Shown here: positions 36,939 through 46,934 of the stretch, piece by piece
Layout: each line of letters begins with the position of its first letter
How positions within the stretch are numbered: the first letter of the stretch is position 1
Source of the DNA: Mycobacterium simiae
Lineage (GTDB): Bacteria; Actinomycetota; Actinomycetes; Mycobacteriales; Mycobacteriaceae
Length of the DNA stretch: 64,000 nucleotides
Reading direction: 5' to 3'
NCBI RefSeq assembly: GCF_010727605.1
Contig: NZ_AP022568.1
Coordinates: forward strand, 1,674,001 to 1,738,000
Position numbers and translations under genes: made by a program
The notes under the pieces: generated by a model
Database searches by the model: none
Seen by the model: only the letters and a program-made list of their open reading frames with translations
What the model was told of the DNA's origin: nothing

Positions 36939-37354
36939 CAGAACTGATCCTCTCGGGTGATGATGCGTGCCTTGATCGGGAGCTTGTGGATGGCCCGGGT
37001 GAGAGCCTCCCGTGCGGTCTGCTCGTTGGGGTAACTGAGCTCGAACAGCACCCGGCCCGGCTTCACGTTCACGACCCACCACTCCGGGGAACCCTTACCC
37101 GAACCCATCCGGGTTTCGGCGGGCTTCTTGGTCAGCGGACGGTCAGGGAAGACGTTGATCCACACCTTGCCGCCACGCTTGATGTGCCGGTTGATCGCGA
37201 TACGAGCGGACTCGATCTGCCGGTTGGTGACGTAGGCGTGCTCCAAGGCCTGGATGCCGTAGTCGCCGAAGTTCACCGCCGTGCCGCCGCTGGCAATACC
37301 GCGCTGGCGGGGATGGTGTTGCTTACGGTGCTTAACTCTGCGGGGAATCAACAT
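36938..37354 (-). CDS. rplP: 50S ribosomal protein L16
   Basis: The 138-residue L16 begins [23 protein letters not shown] and contains [24 protein letters not shown], the conserved loop near the peptidyl-transferase A site. It lies 3 nt after rpsC. Confidence 0.97.
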   Translation of the reverse strand: MLIPRRVKHRKQHHPRQRGIASGGTAVNFGDYGIQALEHAYVTNRQIESARIAINRHIKRGGKVWINVFPDRPLTKKPAETRMGSGKGSPEWWVVNVKPGRVLFELSYPNEQTAREALTRAIHKLPIKARIITREDQF

Positions 37355-37357
37355 GAT

Positions 37358-38771
<1,414 letters not shown>

Positions 38772-38775
<4 letters not shown>

Positions 38776-39053
38776 CGCCGTTTGGCCTTCCGATCGTCCT
38801 TGATGTGCCCCTTGAAGGTGCGCGTCGGCGCGAACTCACCGAGCTTGTGGCCGACCATGGCCTCGGTGACGAACACCGGGACGTGCTTGCGGCCGTCGTG
38901 CACCGCGAAGGTGTGACCGATGAAATCGGGGATGATCGTCGAACGACGTGACCAGGTCTTGATGACCTGCTTGGTGTTCTTCTCGTTCTGGGCGTCCACC
39001 TTCTTCAGCAGGTGGTCGTCGACGAACGGACCCTTCTTCAGGCTGCGTGGCAT
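38772..39053 (-). CDS. rpsS: 30S ribosomal protein S19
   Basis: The 93-residue S19 begins [39 protein letters not shown] and contains the conserved [37 protein letters not shown]. It overlaps rplV by 4 nt and lies 18 nt after rplB. Confidence 0.97.
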
Positions 39054-39071
39054 CTGTTACTCCTCGACTTC

Positions 39072-39914
39072 CTAGCGACCGTGCTTCTTGCCGGTGCGCC
39101 GGCGTCGGACGATGAGCTTGTTGCTGGCCTTGTTCGGCTGACGGGTGCGGCCCTCGGGCTTACCCCACGGGCTGACCGGGTGACGACCACCGGAGGTCTT
39201 ACCCTCACCACCACCGTGCGGGTGGTCCACCGGGTTCATCACAACACCGCGGACGGTCGGACGCTTGCCCTTCCAACGCATGCGACCGGCCTTGCCCCAG
39301 TTGATGTTCGCCTGCTCGGCGTTGCCCACCTCGCCGACGGTGGCGCGGCAGCGCACGTCGACGCGGCGGATCTCACCGCTGGGCATACGCAGCGACGCGT
39401 AGCTGCCCTCTTTTCCGAGCAGCTGAATGCTCGCGCCGGCCGAACGCGCCATCTTGGCACCACCGCCCGGCCGCAACTCGACCGCGTGCACCAACGTACC
39501 GGCCGGGATGTTGCGCAGCGGCAGGTTGTTACCCGGCTTGATGTCGGCGTTGGCGCCGGACTCGACCACGTCGCCCTGCGAAAGACCAAGCGGGGCAATG
39601 ATGTAACGCTTCTCGCCGTCGAAGAAATGCAACAGCGCGATGTTGGCGGTGCGGTTTGGGTCGTACTCGATGTGCGCGACCTTGGCGTTGACGCCGTCCT
39701 TGTCGTTACGCCGGAAGTCGATGACCCGGTATGCGCGCTTGTGGCCACCGCCCTTGTGGCGAGTGGTGATGCGGCCGTGCGCGTTACGTCCACCATGACC
39801 GTGCAGCGGGCGCACCAGGGACTTCTCCGGCTCCGTACGCGTGATCTCGGCGAAGTCGGACACACTCGCACCACGGCGACCCGGGGTCGTCGGCTTGTAT
39901 TTGCGAATTGCCAT
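39072..39914 (-). CDS. rplB: 50S ribosomal protein L2
   Basis: The 280-residue L2 has the RNA-binding and SH3-like domains and the peptidyl-transferase-proximal motif [31 protein letters not shown]. It ends with the basic tail [20 protein letters not shown]. The start ATG is 33 nt after the rplW stop. Confidence 0.97.
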   Translation of the reverse strand: MAIRKYKPTTPGRRGASVSDFAEITRTEPEKSLVRPLHGHGGRNAHGRITTRHKGGGHKRAYRVIDFRRNDKDGVNAKVAHIEYDPNRTANIALLHFFDGEKRYIIAPLGLSQGDVVESGANADIKPGNNLPLRNIPAGTLVHAVELRPGGGAKMARSAGASIQLLGKEGSYASLRMPSGEIRRVDVRCRATVGEVGNAEQANINWGKAGRMRWKGKRPTVRGVVMNPVDHPHGGGEGKTSGGRHPVSPWGKPEGRTRQPNKASNKLIVRRRRTGKKHGR

Positions 39915-39947
39915 GTCTAATCAGATCTTTCTCTCGCTCGCACTCGG

Positions 39948-40253
39948 CTACGGGGCCGGTGCTCCGAACAGATCAATCGGCTTGCTGCCCGGGGCCAGGG
40001 TGACGATCGCGCGCTTGGTGCTCTTGCGCGTGCCGAAACCGGTCCGGGTGCGCTTCCGCTTGCCCTGCCGGTTCGCGGTGTTCACCGATGCGACCTTGAC
40101 GGAGAAGATCTTTTCGATAGCGATCTTGATCTGCGTCTTGTTCGAATCGGGGTGCACCACGAAGGTGTACACGTTGTCGTCGAGCAGTCCGTAAGACTTC
40201 TCCGAGATGACCGGAGCCAGGATGATGTCGCGTGGGTCAGTGACGGTCGCCAT
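39948..40253 (-). CDS. rplW: 50S ribosomal protein L23
   Basis: The 101-residue L23 at the tunnel exit docks trigger factor and SRP. Conserved parts are [35 protein letters not shown] and [24 protein letters not shown]. It shares one base with the rplD stop. Confidence 0.97.
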   Translation of the reverse strand: MATVTDPRDIILAPVISEKSYGLLDDNVYTFVVHPDSNKTQIKIAIEKIFSVKVASVNTANRQGKRKRTRTGFGTRKSTKRAIVTLAPGSKPIDLFGAPAP

Positions 40254-40921
40254 CAGGCCGAAACCTCCACATCGGTGTTGTCAGCGGTGCCCGTCGCCGC
40301 GGCGATGTAAGCGCGCAGCGCCTCAACGCTGAACACCACGTCGTCGGAGCGCAACACGTCATAGGTGTTGAGCTGATCGGGCGAAAGGATGTGCACGCCG
40401 GGCAGGTTGCGCACGCTCTTCTGGCCGGCCTCGTCCGTGCGGCCGATGACGACCAGCACCTGCTTGCGGTCGGTCAGCGTGCTCAGAAATGCCTTGGCGC
40501 TCTTGGTCGACGGGGTCTGACCAGACACCAGCTCGGTGACCGCGTGGATGCGGCCGTTGCGGGCCCGGTCGGACAGCGCCCCGCGCAGCGCCGCCGCGAT
40601 CATCTTCTTCGGCGTGCGCTGGCTGTAGTCACGCGGCTTGGGACCGTGCACGGTGCCACCGCCGGTGAACTGGGGGGCACGCGTCGAACCCTGCCGGGCG
40701 CGGCCGGTGCCCTTCTGGCGGTACGGCTTGCGGCCACCACCACTGACCTCGCCGCGCGTCTTGGTCGAGTGCGTGCCCTGGCGAGCCGCGGCCCGCTGCG
40801 CCGTGACCACCTGGTGCATCAACGCGATATTGGCCGGTGCATCGAACAACTCGGCGGGCAGCTCGACGGAACCGTCGACGTTGCCGTCCGGAGTCTTGAC
40901 CTGAATTGTCAGGGCAGCCAT
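40253..40921 (-). CDS. rplD: 50S ribosomal protein L4
   Basis: The 222-residue L4 contains the long tunnel loop [52 protein letters not shown]. In E. coli L4 represses its own S10 operon through the mRNA leader; whether mycobacterial L4 does so is not shown. Its stop and start each overlap neighbouring genes by one base. Confidence 0.97.
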   Translation of the reverse strand: MAALTIQVKTPDGNVDGSVELPAELFDAPANIALMHQVVTAQRAAARQGTHSTKTRGEVSGGGRKPYRQKGTGRARQGSTRAPQFTGGGTVHGPKPRDYSQRTPKKMIAAALRGALSDRARNGRIHAVTELVSGQTPSTKSAKAFLSTLTDRKQVLVVIGRTDEAGQKSVRNLPGVHILSPDQLNTYDVLRSDDVVFSVEALRAYIAAATGTADNTDVEVSA

Positions 40922-41574
40922 TACTTCTCACCTCGTTTGATCGCCGTGCGGACCACAACGAGTCCACCGGTGCGTCCGGGGACCGCACCCTTGATCAACA
41001 GCACGCCGTTTTCGGCATCGACCTTGTGCACCACCAGGTTCTGCACGGTGACACGGTCGTTGCCCATCCGGCCCGCCATCCGGGTGCCCTTGAACACTCG
41101 CGCGGGCGTCGCGCAGCCGCCGATGGATCCCGGACGACGGTGCACCGCCTGAGCGCCGTGGCTGGCGCCCTGGCCACGGAAACCGTGGCGCTTCATGGTG
41201 CCGGCGAAACCCTTGCCCTTGGAGGTGCCGGTGACGTCGACATAGGCGCCGTCGGCGAAGATCTCGGCCGTCAGTTCCTGGCCGACCTCGTATTCGGCCG
41301 CCGCGTCCGGGTTGTCCAGGCGCAACTCGGCCAGATAACGGCGGGGGTTGATACCCGCGGCGGCGTACTGGCCTGTGACGGGCTTGGTGACTTTACGCGG
41401 ACTGATCTCGCCGTAGGCCACCTGCACGGCGCTGTATCCGTCGCGCTCCGGGGTGCGGATGCGCGTCACTACATTGGGCCCCGCCTTGACCACGGTCACC
41501 GGCACGACCCGGTTGTTCTCGTCGAACACCTGCGTCATGCCCAGCTTGGTACCCAGAATGCCTTTTCTCGCCAT
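40921..41574 (-). CDS. rplC: 50S ribosomal protein L3
   Basis: The 217-residue L3 begins [32 protein letters not shown] and includes the conserved W-finger region [30 protein letters not shown] near the A-site gate. It lies 14 nt after rpsJ. Confidence 0.97.
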   Translation of the reverse strand: MARKGILGTKLGMTQVFDENNRVVPVTVVKAGPNVVTRIRTPERDGYSAVQVAYGEISPRKVTKPVTGQYAAAGINPRRYLAELRLDNPDAAAEYEVGQELTAEIFADGAYVDVTGTSKGKGFAGTMKRHGFRGQGASHGAQAVHRRPGSIGGCATPARVFKGTRMAGRMGNDRVTVQNLVVHKVDAENGVLLIKGAVPGRTGGLVVVRTAIKRGEK

Positions 41575-41588
41575 TAGATCTGGATCTC

Positions 41589-41894
41589 CTACTGGATGTT
41601 GACGTCGACGCTGGCCGGCAGATCGATGCGCATCAAGGCGTCAACGGTCTTCGGCGTCGGATCAAGAATGTCGATCAGCCGCTTGTGGGTGCGCATCTCG
41701 AAGTGCTCCCGCGAGTCCTTGTACTTGTGCGGCGAGCGGATGACGCAATACACATTCTTTTCGGTCGGCAGCGGCACCGGCCCTACGACGCTGGCACCAG
41801 TACGGACGACGGTCTCGACGATCTTGCGCGCCGAGGCGTCGATGGCCTCATGGTCGTAGGCCTTAAGCCTGATGCGGATCTTCTGTCCCGCCAC
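41589..41894 (-). CDS. rpsJ: 30S ribosomal protein S10
   Basis: The 101-residue S10 (also the NusE antitermination factor) starts with GTG 41894 after AGGAG ([42 protein letters not shown]). It is the first gene of the S10 operon. Longer in-frame codons upstream are part of the leader. A hairpin at 41920-41939 lies 25 nt before the start. Confidence 0.97.
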   Translation of the reverse strand: MAGQKIRIRLKAYDHEAIDASARKIVETVVRTGASVVGPVPLPTEKNVYCVIRSPHKYKDSREHFEMRTHKRLIDILDPTPKTVDALMRIDLPASVDVNIQ

Positions 41895-41919
41895 GCTTCT
41901 CCTACCCTCACTCCTGTTG

Positions 41920-41939
41920 AAGCCCGATGAATCGGGCTT
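41920..41939 (-). promoter_or_regulatory. Stem-loop in the rpsJ (S10) leader
   Basis: AAGCCCGA and TCGGGCTT are perfect 8-bp arms around a 4-base loop (TTCA on the transcribed strand). They sit between the putative promoter and the rpsJ Shine-Dalgarno, 25 nt before the GTG. No U-tract follows, so it is a leader hairpin rather than a plain terminator. It is a candidate protein-binding or RNA-stabilising element. Confidence 0.5.
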
Positions 41940-42198
41940 GGTCTCCGTGTCACCAGTGCCCCCGGCATGCCGACTCGACTCGGCCCGTCTGGGCCGAACG
42001 AGCGCCGCGCCGGATACTGCGCCGCTGTTTACCTGTCGTGGTCCACCGGCCCCCGCGGTCGGGCGTGTCACCCGCACACAGCCTTGGGGCGGCCGTTTTG
42101 AAGGCCAAAATAGTCGCTCCAAGGATGGGACCGGACGCGCCCGTTTGGGCGCTGGTCGCATGCCCGGCCAGGCGTAAACCCGGCTCAAGGCAACCCGA

Positions 42199-42228
42199 AC
42201 AGTATGCCCTACATCGTGGCTGGTTCAA
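42199..42228 (-). promoter_or_regulatory. Candidate SigA-type promoter of the S10 operon
   Basis: On the minus strand TTGAAC (42228-42223) and TACTGT (42204-42199) are separated by 18 nt, matching the mycobacterial housekeeping pattern TTGnnn and TAnnnT. This would give a leader of roughly 300 nt before rpsJ. The pattern is seen; use as promoter is inferred. Confidence 0.4.
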
Positions 42229-42367
42229 AATTCCAGTTCGAATCGCACCCAATATTCGGCTACCAGGCTCGATAGGGGATTTCACACAGCTGTGAGGATG
42301 GCGGTCCTTCGCGGATCGGCGCGGGGTACATACGTTCGGATCCGAGCCAAATCGGACGGGGGCGGCT

Positions 42368-43618
42368 GTGAACACACCGATTATCGATGCCGCCGCACAG
42401 GCGCTCGCCGACCCCATGGCCTACACCGATGAAGCGCAGTTGCACGCCGCGTTGACCCACTTACGCGCACACGCGCCGGTGTCGCTGGTCGATCGCCCGC
42501 CCTACTCCCCGTTCTGGGCAATCACCAAGCACGCCGACATCACCGAGATCGAGCGCGCCCACGACCTGTTCACCAACCAGCCCCGGCCGATCCTCGTCGC
42601 CGCCGAGACCGATGCCCTAAACAACGCCCAACTGGACGCCGGCGCGGGTCTGCGCACCCTGATCCACATGGACGGCCCGGACCACCGCGCGTTCCGCGCG
42701 ATCGGCGCCGACTGGTTCGCACCCAAGGCGATGCGGGCGCTGCAACTCCGCGTCACCGAGTTGGCCAAGGTCTACGTCGACAAGATGGCGGCCGCGGGCA
42801 CCGAATGCGACTTCGTGCAGGAAGTCGCCGTGAACTTTCCGCTGTACGTGATCCTGTCACTGCTGGGCCTGCCGGAGTCGGACTTCCCCCGCATGCTCGC
42901 GCTCACGCAGGAGCTGTTCGGCGTCAACGACGCCGATCGCCAGCGTGGCAGTACGCCCTCAGCGCACCTGGAGGTGATACAGGATCTACTCGCCTACTTC
43001 ACCGCGCTCACCGCGTCGCGGCGCGAACATCCCACCCAAGACCTGGCCTCCGCGATCGCCAACGCCACAATCGACGGCGAACCTTTGTCCGACATCGACG
43101 CCGCGTCGTATTACACGATCGTCGCCACCGCCGGCCACGACACCACCAGTTCGACGATCGCCGGGGGCCTGCGGGCGCTGATCGAAAACCCCGACCAACG
43201 TCAGCGACTGACCGAGGATTTGGGACTGATGCCGCTGGCAGCGGAGGAAATGATCCGCTGGGTGACGCCGGTGAAGGACTTCATGCGCACCGCGACGGCC
43301 GACACCGTGGTGCGCGGCGTGCCGATCGCCAAGGGCGAGTCGGTGTACCTGTCCTACGTCTCGGCCAACCGCGACGAGGAAGTGTTCGACGATCCGTTCC
43401 GCTTCGACATCGGGCGACAGCCGAACAAGCACTTGGCATTCGGTCACGGCGTTCACTTCTGCTTGGGTGCGGCGCTGGCCCGGATGGAGCTGAATGGGTT
43501 CTTCACCGAACTGTTGCCGCGGTTGAAATCCATTGAGCTGAACGGGGAACCGGAACTGCTCGCCACTACGTTCGTCGGCGGGCTGAAACGTCTGCCAATT
43601 CGTTACTCGCTGCGTTAG
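42368..43618 (+). CDS. Cytochrome P450
   Basis: The 416-residue soluble bacterial P450 has the I-helix oxygen-activation motif AGHDTTSSTIAGG, the K-helix E-x-x-R-type segment AAEEMIRWVTPV, and the heme-thiolate loop FGHGVHFCLGAALARME with ligand Cys365. No membrane anchor is present, so it needs a ferredoxin and reductase. The CYP family cannot be named without a search. The GTG start at 42368 is divergent from rpsJ. The downstream LLM oxidoreductase, 30 nt away, may be co-transcribed. Confidence 0.92.
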   Translation: MNTPIIDAAAQALADPMAYTDEAQLHAALTHLRAHAPVSLVDRPPYSPFWAITKHADITEIERAHDLFTNQPRPILVAAETDALNNAQLDAGAGLRTLIHMDGPDHRAFRAIGADWFAPKAMRALQLRVTELAKVYVDKMAAAGTECDFVQEVAVNFPLYVILSLLGLPESDFPRMLALTQELFGVNDADRQRGSTPSAHLEVIQDLLAYFTALTASRREHPTQDLASAIANATIDGEPLSDIDAASYYTIVATAGHDTTSSTIAGGLRALIENPDQRQRLTEDLGLMPLAAEEMIRWVTPVKDFMRTATADTVVRGVPIAKGESVYLSYVSANRDEEVFDDPFRFDIGRQPNKHLAFGHGVHFCLGAALARMELNGFFTELLPRLKSIELNGEPELLATTFVGGLKRLPIRYSLR

Positions 43619-43648
43619 CAGCCGCCCCGAAGGGAAACGAGTCCGCGC

Positions 43649-44476
43649 ATGAAACATGCCATCACTACCTTCGTCACCGACGAGAGCATTTCTCCGGGCG
43701 CACTCGCCATGGCGGTCGAAGAGCGAGGGTTTGGCTCCCTGATCGTTCCGGAGCACTCCCACATGCCCGTCGCCTATGAAGAACCGTTCCCCGACGCGGG
43801 CACGCCGGGCCGCGAGTACTACCGCACCCTGGATCCCTTCGTGGTGTTGACCGCCGCCGCCACGGCGACACAAGATCTGGTGTTGATGACCGGGGTGCTC
43901 TTGTTGGCGCAGCGCGATGTGTTCTATACGGCCAAGGAAGTCGCCAGCCTCGACCTGCTCTCCGGTGGGCGACTCAAGGTCGGCGTCGGCGTGGGCTGGA
44001 ATCGGCACGAGATGCGGCACTGCGGTGTCGATCCCGCGACCCGGGGCGCTAAGACCGACGAGCAGATCCGCGCGCTACGACAGATATGGACTAACGACAT
44101 AGCGGAGTTCCACGGCGAATTCGTCGATTTCGGTCCGAGTTTCTCCTGGCCGAAACCGCTCCAACGGCCAAATCCACCCATCTACATCGGTGGATCCAGT
44201 CGCGCCGCGCTGCAACGCCTTTGCGACGTCGGGGACGGTTGGCTGCCTCCTCCGCTGCCTGCCGACGAGATCGCGCGGGCACGTCAGTTCATGACCGACA
44301 ACGGCCGGCCCGACATCCCGATCACGATGTTCGGCGCCCCCGCAGATCCCGACGCTTTGGCCGACTACGCCGCCGCCGGCGTCGAGGAGGCCGCGTTCCT
44401 GCTGCCGACCCTGCCGGAATCCGATGCACTACGTGAACTGGACAAGCTGGCCGCCCTCGCGCAGATCACCACCTGA
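43649..44476 (+). CDS. LLM-class (probably F420-dependent) oxidoreductase
   Basis: The 275-residue luciferase-like barrel resembles the TIGR03619 group: ALAMAVEERGFGSLIVPEHSHMPV, LVLMTGVLLLAQRDVFYTAKEVASLDLLSGGRLKVGVGVGW and LQRPNPPIYIGGSSRAAL. ATG 43649 follows GAAGGGAAAC. It lies 30 nt after the P450 on the same strand, suggesting a two-step oxidative pathway. The substrate is unknown. Confidence 0.87.
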   Translation: MKHAITTFVTDESISPGALAMAVEERGFGSLIVPEHSHMPVAYEEPFPDAGTPGREYYRTLDPFVVLTAAATATQDLVLMTGVLLLAQRDVFYTAKEVASLDLLSGGRLKVGVGVGWNRHEMRHCGVDPATRGAKTDEQIRALRQIWTNDIAEFHGEFVDFGPSFSWPKPLQRPNPPIYIGGSSRAALQRLCDVGDGWLPPPLPADEIARARQFMTDNGRPDIPITMFGAPADPDALADYAAAGVEEAAFLLPTLPESDALRELDKLAALAQITT

Positions 44477-44578
44477 CTACCCGGGCGCGGCCCAGCCGTC
44501 CGGACAACCGCCAGATCCGCGTCATCGGTGCACCCGCCTGCTCAAAGGCGCCGAGATTCACCGCGCGGGGTCTGGCCC

Positions 44579-45187
44579 TCAGGCGCCCGCGGATTCGATG
44601 CTCGCGGCGGTGGCGCGCCGCTGGGTCCGCTGCACGTGCAGGAACCCGTCGACCGCCGCGAGAGCACATTCGCGGTAGTCGAAGTCCGGCAGCGTCGACA
44701 GCCGGCCCAGTACCAGCGGACCGATCAGCAAGGCGATGGCCCGGGAGCGGTCCACCTCGCCAAGCTCGGCGGCTTCCGGGCTGTCGAACAGCGCGTCGAA
44801 CGGCGCCGCGTATTGCTGGGCGATGCGCTCACGCAGGGTGGTGATGGCCGGACTGTCGGCGGTACGCGCGTGGTCAGGCTCCGGTAAACCTTCCAGGTCA
44901 CGGCCGAGCGCCAGCCAGGACATCGCGGTCATCACCGCCGGTGCCTGCGCCACGGCGTCGGCCTGCTCCAGCACCATGGCAACCAGCCGATCCCGCAGCG
45001 AACCCTCCTGCGGCGGCATCGGCGACGGCGGGATGAGGCTGTTGAACGCCGCGGCCAGCAAATCGTTGCCACTGGGAAAATGGCGATACAGGGTCGCCCG
45101 CGCGACGTTGGCGGTGCGAGTCACCGCTTCGACGGTCACCGCACTGGGACCCCCGGAGCGCAACAGCGCCGCTGCGGCCTCCAGCAA
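44579..45187 (-). CDS. TetR-family transcriptional regulator (start codon uncertain)
   Basis: The visible 202 residues from TTG 45187 include the helix-turn-helix VTVEAVTRTANVARATLYRHFPSGNDLLAAAF and an all-helical ligand domain. The normal first helix seems to begin upstream: in-frame codons read TDPRPARSRARLLEAAA, but no ATG, GTG or TTG occurs between 45187 and the stop at 45254-45256. An AGGGAGG lies 9 nt before an ATC at 45235. The gene is divergent from an MFS exporter with two operator-like palindromes between, so it is the likely repressor of that pump. Confidence 0.8.
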   Translation of the reverse strand: MLEAAAALLRSGGPSAVTVEAVTRTANVARATLYRHFPSGNDLLAAAFNSLIPPSPMPPQEGSLRDRLVAMVLEQADAVAQAPAVMTAMSWLALGRDLEGLPEPDHARTADSPAITTLRERIAQQYAAPFDALFDSPEAAELGEVDRSRAIALLIGPLVLGRLSTLPDFDYRECALAAVDGFLHVQRTQRRATAASIESAGA

Positions 45188-45262
45188 ACGAGCCCGGGAC
45201 CGCGCGGGCCGAGGGTCGGTGCTCTCCCCGGTGATTGTGACCCACCTCCCTGTTTAGAGCCA

Positions 45263-45295
45263 AGACTATCCGTCTATCAACGAGACTATTGGTCT
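45263..45295. promoter_or_regulatory. Tandem TetR-type operators between tetR and the MFS exporter
   Basis: AGAC-TATCC-GTCT (45263-45275) and AGAC-TATTG-GTCT (45283-45295) are two near-identical palindromes with 5-nt centres, spaced 20 bp (two helical turns) apart. The second extends to GAGAC...GTCTC. Both lie in the divergent intergenic region, where they could control both genes. Confidence 0.65.
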
Positions 45296-45330
45296 CAAAT
45301 CTCTGCACGCCCCCGAAGGGAGGCGAACTC

Positions 45331-46920
45331 ATGGTCGATGTCGCCGCTGTCCAGGTCCGGCCTGAACAGCGTACTGATGCGGTCGGTATCGGCGGTAGCC
45401 CTCGAGCGCGAGGCTGGACGTTGACGGTCGCTTGCATGGGTGTCGCCCTGGTCGTCGCATCGATGACGGCACTGAACACGGCACTGGGCGATCTCGCGGT
45501 GGCCACCTCGGCAACGCAGTCGCAATTGAATTGGATCGTCGACGGCTACACCGTGGCGCTGGCCTGTCTGCTGCTGCCGGCCGGCGCGGTCGGCGACCGG
45601 TACGGTCGGCGGGGCGCCCTGCTGACCGGCCTAGCGGTATTCGCGCTCGGCTCCGCGACACCGGCAATCTTGCATAGCCCCACCCAGATCATCGCGGGAC
45701 GTGCGGTGGCCGGAATCGGTGCTGCCTTCGTCATGCCAGCGACGTTATCGCTGTTGACCGTGGCCTATCCGAAAGACCAACGCATGAAGGCGGTCGGCAT
45801 CTGGGCCGGTACCGCCGGCTCCGGCGGCGTGTTGGGATTGATCGGTTCCGGTGTGCTGCTGCGATTTTGGGATTGGCACGCGATTTTCTGGTCACTCGGA
45901 CTTGCCGGGCTGCTGATCTTCGCCCTGGCGTGCAGCGTCGCGCCGTCGCGCGACCGGACCGCTCCGCGGATCGATTCGGTGGGCGCCGTCCTGATCGGCG
46001 TCGCGGTAGCGATTGCGGTCGCCGCGATCTTGGAGGCCCCCAACCGAGGCTGGGACGATCCCCTGGTGTGGGGCGGGCTGGTCGGGGGGGCGATTATCGC
46101 CGCGCTGTTCGGGGTGGTCGAATTCCGCTGCAAACAACCACTTCTCGATGTTCGGCTGTTCGCCGACCCCAACTTCGCCACCGGGGTGGCAGCCATCGTC
46201 GTGCTGTTCGGCGCGACGTTCGGCTTCTTTTACATCGGCATGCAGTATGTGCAGCAGATCATGGGCTACTCGCCCTTGACGACGGCAATTGCGTTCGGCC
46301 CGTTCATGGTGCCGCTGGGCATCTTCTCAGCGCTGTCGTTCTGGTACGTGCCCAAACTTGGTTTGCGGCTGGTGCTGTTCATCGGGACGGGGCTGATGGC
46401 GGTCGGCTTCGCGTGCCTGTCCGGCCTGACCCTGCATTCCACATACCCTCAATTCGCTTGGCCGACCTTGATTCTGGCAACCGGAATCGGAATCTGTACG
46501 GCGCCGACGACGTCGGCCATCATGGGTGCGGTACCCGACGAAAAGCAGGGCGTCGCTTCCGCGGTGAACGACACCTCGCGGGAGATGGGCGGCGCCCTGG
46601 GTATCGCCGTGGCCGGTTCGATCCTGGCCGGCCGGTATTCACACGAGCTGGCACCGCAATTGGCGACCTTCCCCGCGCAGGTGCGCGGACCCGCCACCGA
46701 CTCGCTGGCCAAGGCTGTCGAGGTGGCCGGCCAACTCGGGCCACAGGGTGCCAAGCTGGCCGAGGTTAGCAAGACCGCGTTCCTGACCGCCATGCATGCC
46801 TCGACGATCGTGATGGCGGTGATCGTGGGCGTCATCTCGGTTCTGATTGGGCTGTGGGCTCCCGGACGCGACGGCAAACAGCTGCGCCCGGTGCGCCGTG
46901 CGCTGGCGCGCCGGGGCTAG
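45331..46920 (+). CDS. MFS drug/proton antiporter, DHA2 (EmrB/QacA, 14-helix) family
   Basis: The 529-residue exporter has about 14 hydrophobic helices, motif A after helix 2 (GAVGDRYGRRGALLTG), antiporter motif C in helix 5 (GTAGSGGVLGLIGSGVLL) and a DHA2-typical C-terminal half (DTSREMGGALGIAVAGSILAG). The start is ATG 45331 with GAAGGGAGG upstream; an earlier in-frame ATG overlaps the operator region. It is probably repressed by the divergent TetR protein. It is convergent with mftG, 14 nt apart. Confidence 0.9.
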   Translation: MVDVAAVQVRPEQRTDAVGIGGSPRARGWTLTVACMGVALVVASMTALNTALGDLAVATSATQSQLNWIVDGYTVALACLLLPAGAVGDRYGRRGALLTGLAVFALGSATPAILHSPTQIIAGRAVAGIGAAFVMPATLSLLTVAYPKDQRMKAVGIWAGTAGSGGVLGLIGSGVLLRFWDWHAIFWSLGLAGLLIFALACSVAPSRDRTAPRIDSVGAVLIGVAVAIAVAAILEAPNRGWDDPLVWGGLVGGAIIAALFGVVEFRCKQPLLDVRLFADPNFATGVAAIVVLFGATFGFFYIGMQYVQQIMGYSPLTTAIAFGPFMVPLGIFSALSFWYVPKLGLRLVLFIGTGLMAVGFACLSGLTLHSTYPQFAWPTLILATGIGICTAPTTSAIMGAVPDEKQGVASAVNDTSREMGGALGIAVAGSILAGRYSHELAPQLATFPAQVRGPATDSLAKAVEVAGQLGPQGAKLAEVSKTAFLTAMHASTIVMAVIVGVISVLIGLWAPGRDGKQLRPVRRALARRG

Positions 46921-46934
46921 CGGCCGGGGTCCGG

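Larger units (their letters stand above)
41895..42367. other. 473-nt intergenic region: S10 operon leader and P450 promoter region
   Basis: No convincing gene lies here; frames that cross it are extensions of rpsJ or low-quality. It holds a stem-loop near rpsJ (41920-41939), a promoter-like pair at 42199-42228 on the minus strand, and a small TTTTG-AAGGC-CAAAA inverted repeat (42096-42110). The plus-strand side must contain the P450 promoter, which I cannot place. Confidence 0.6.
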
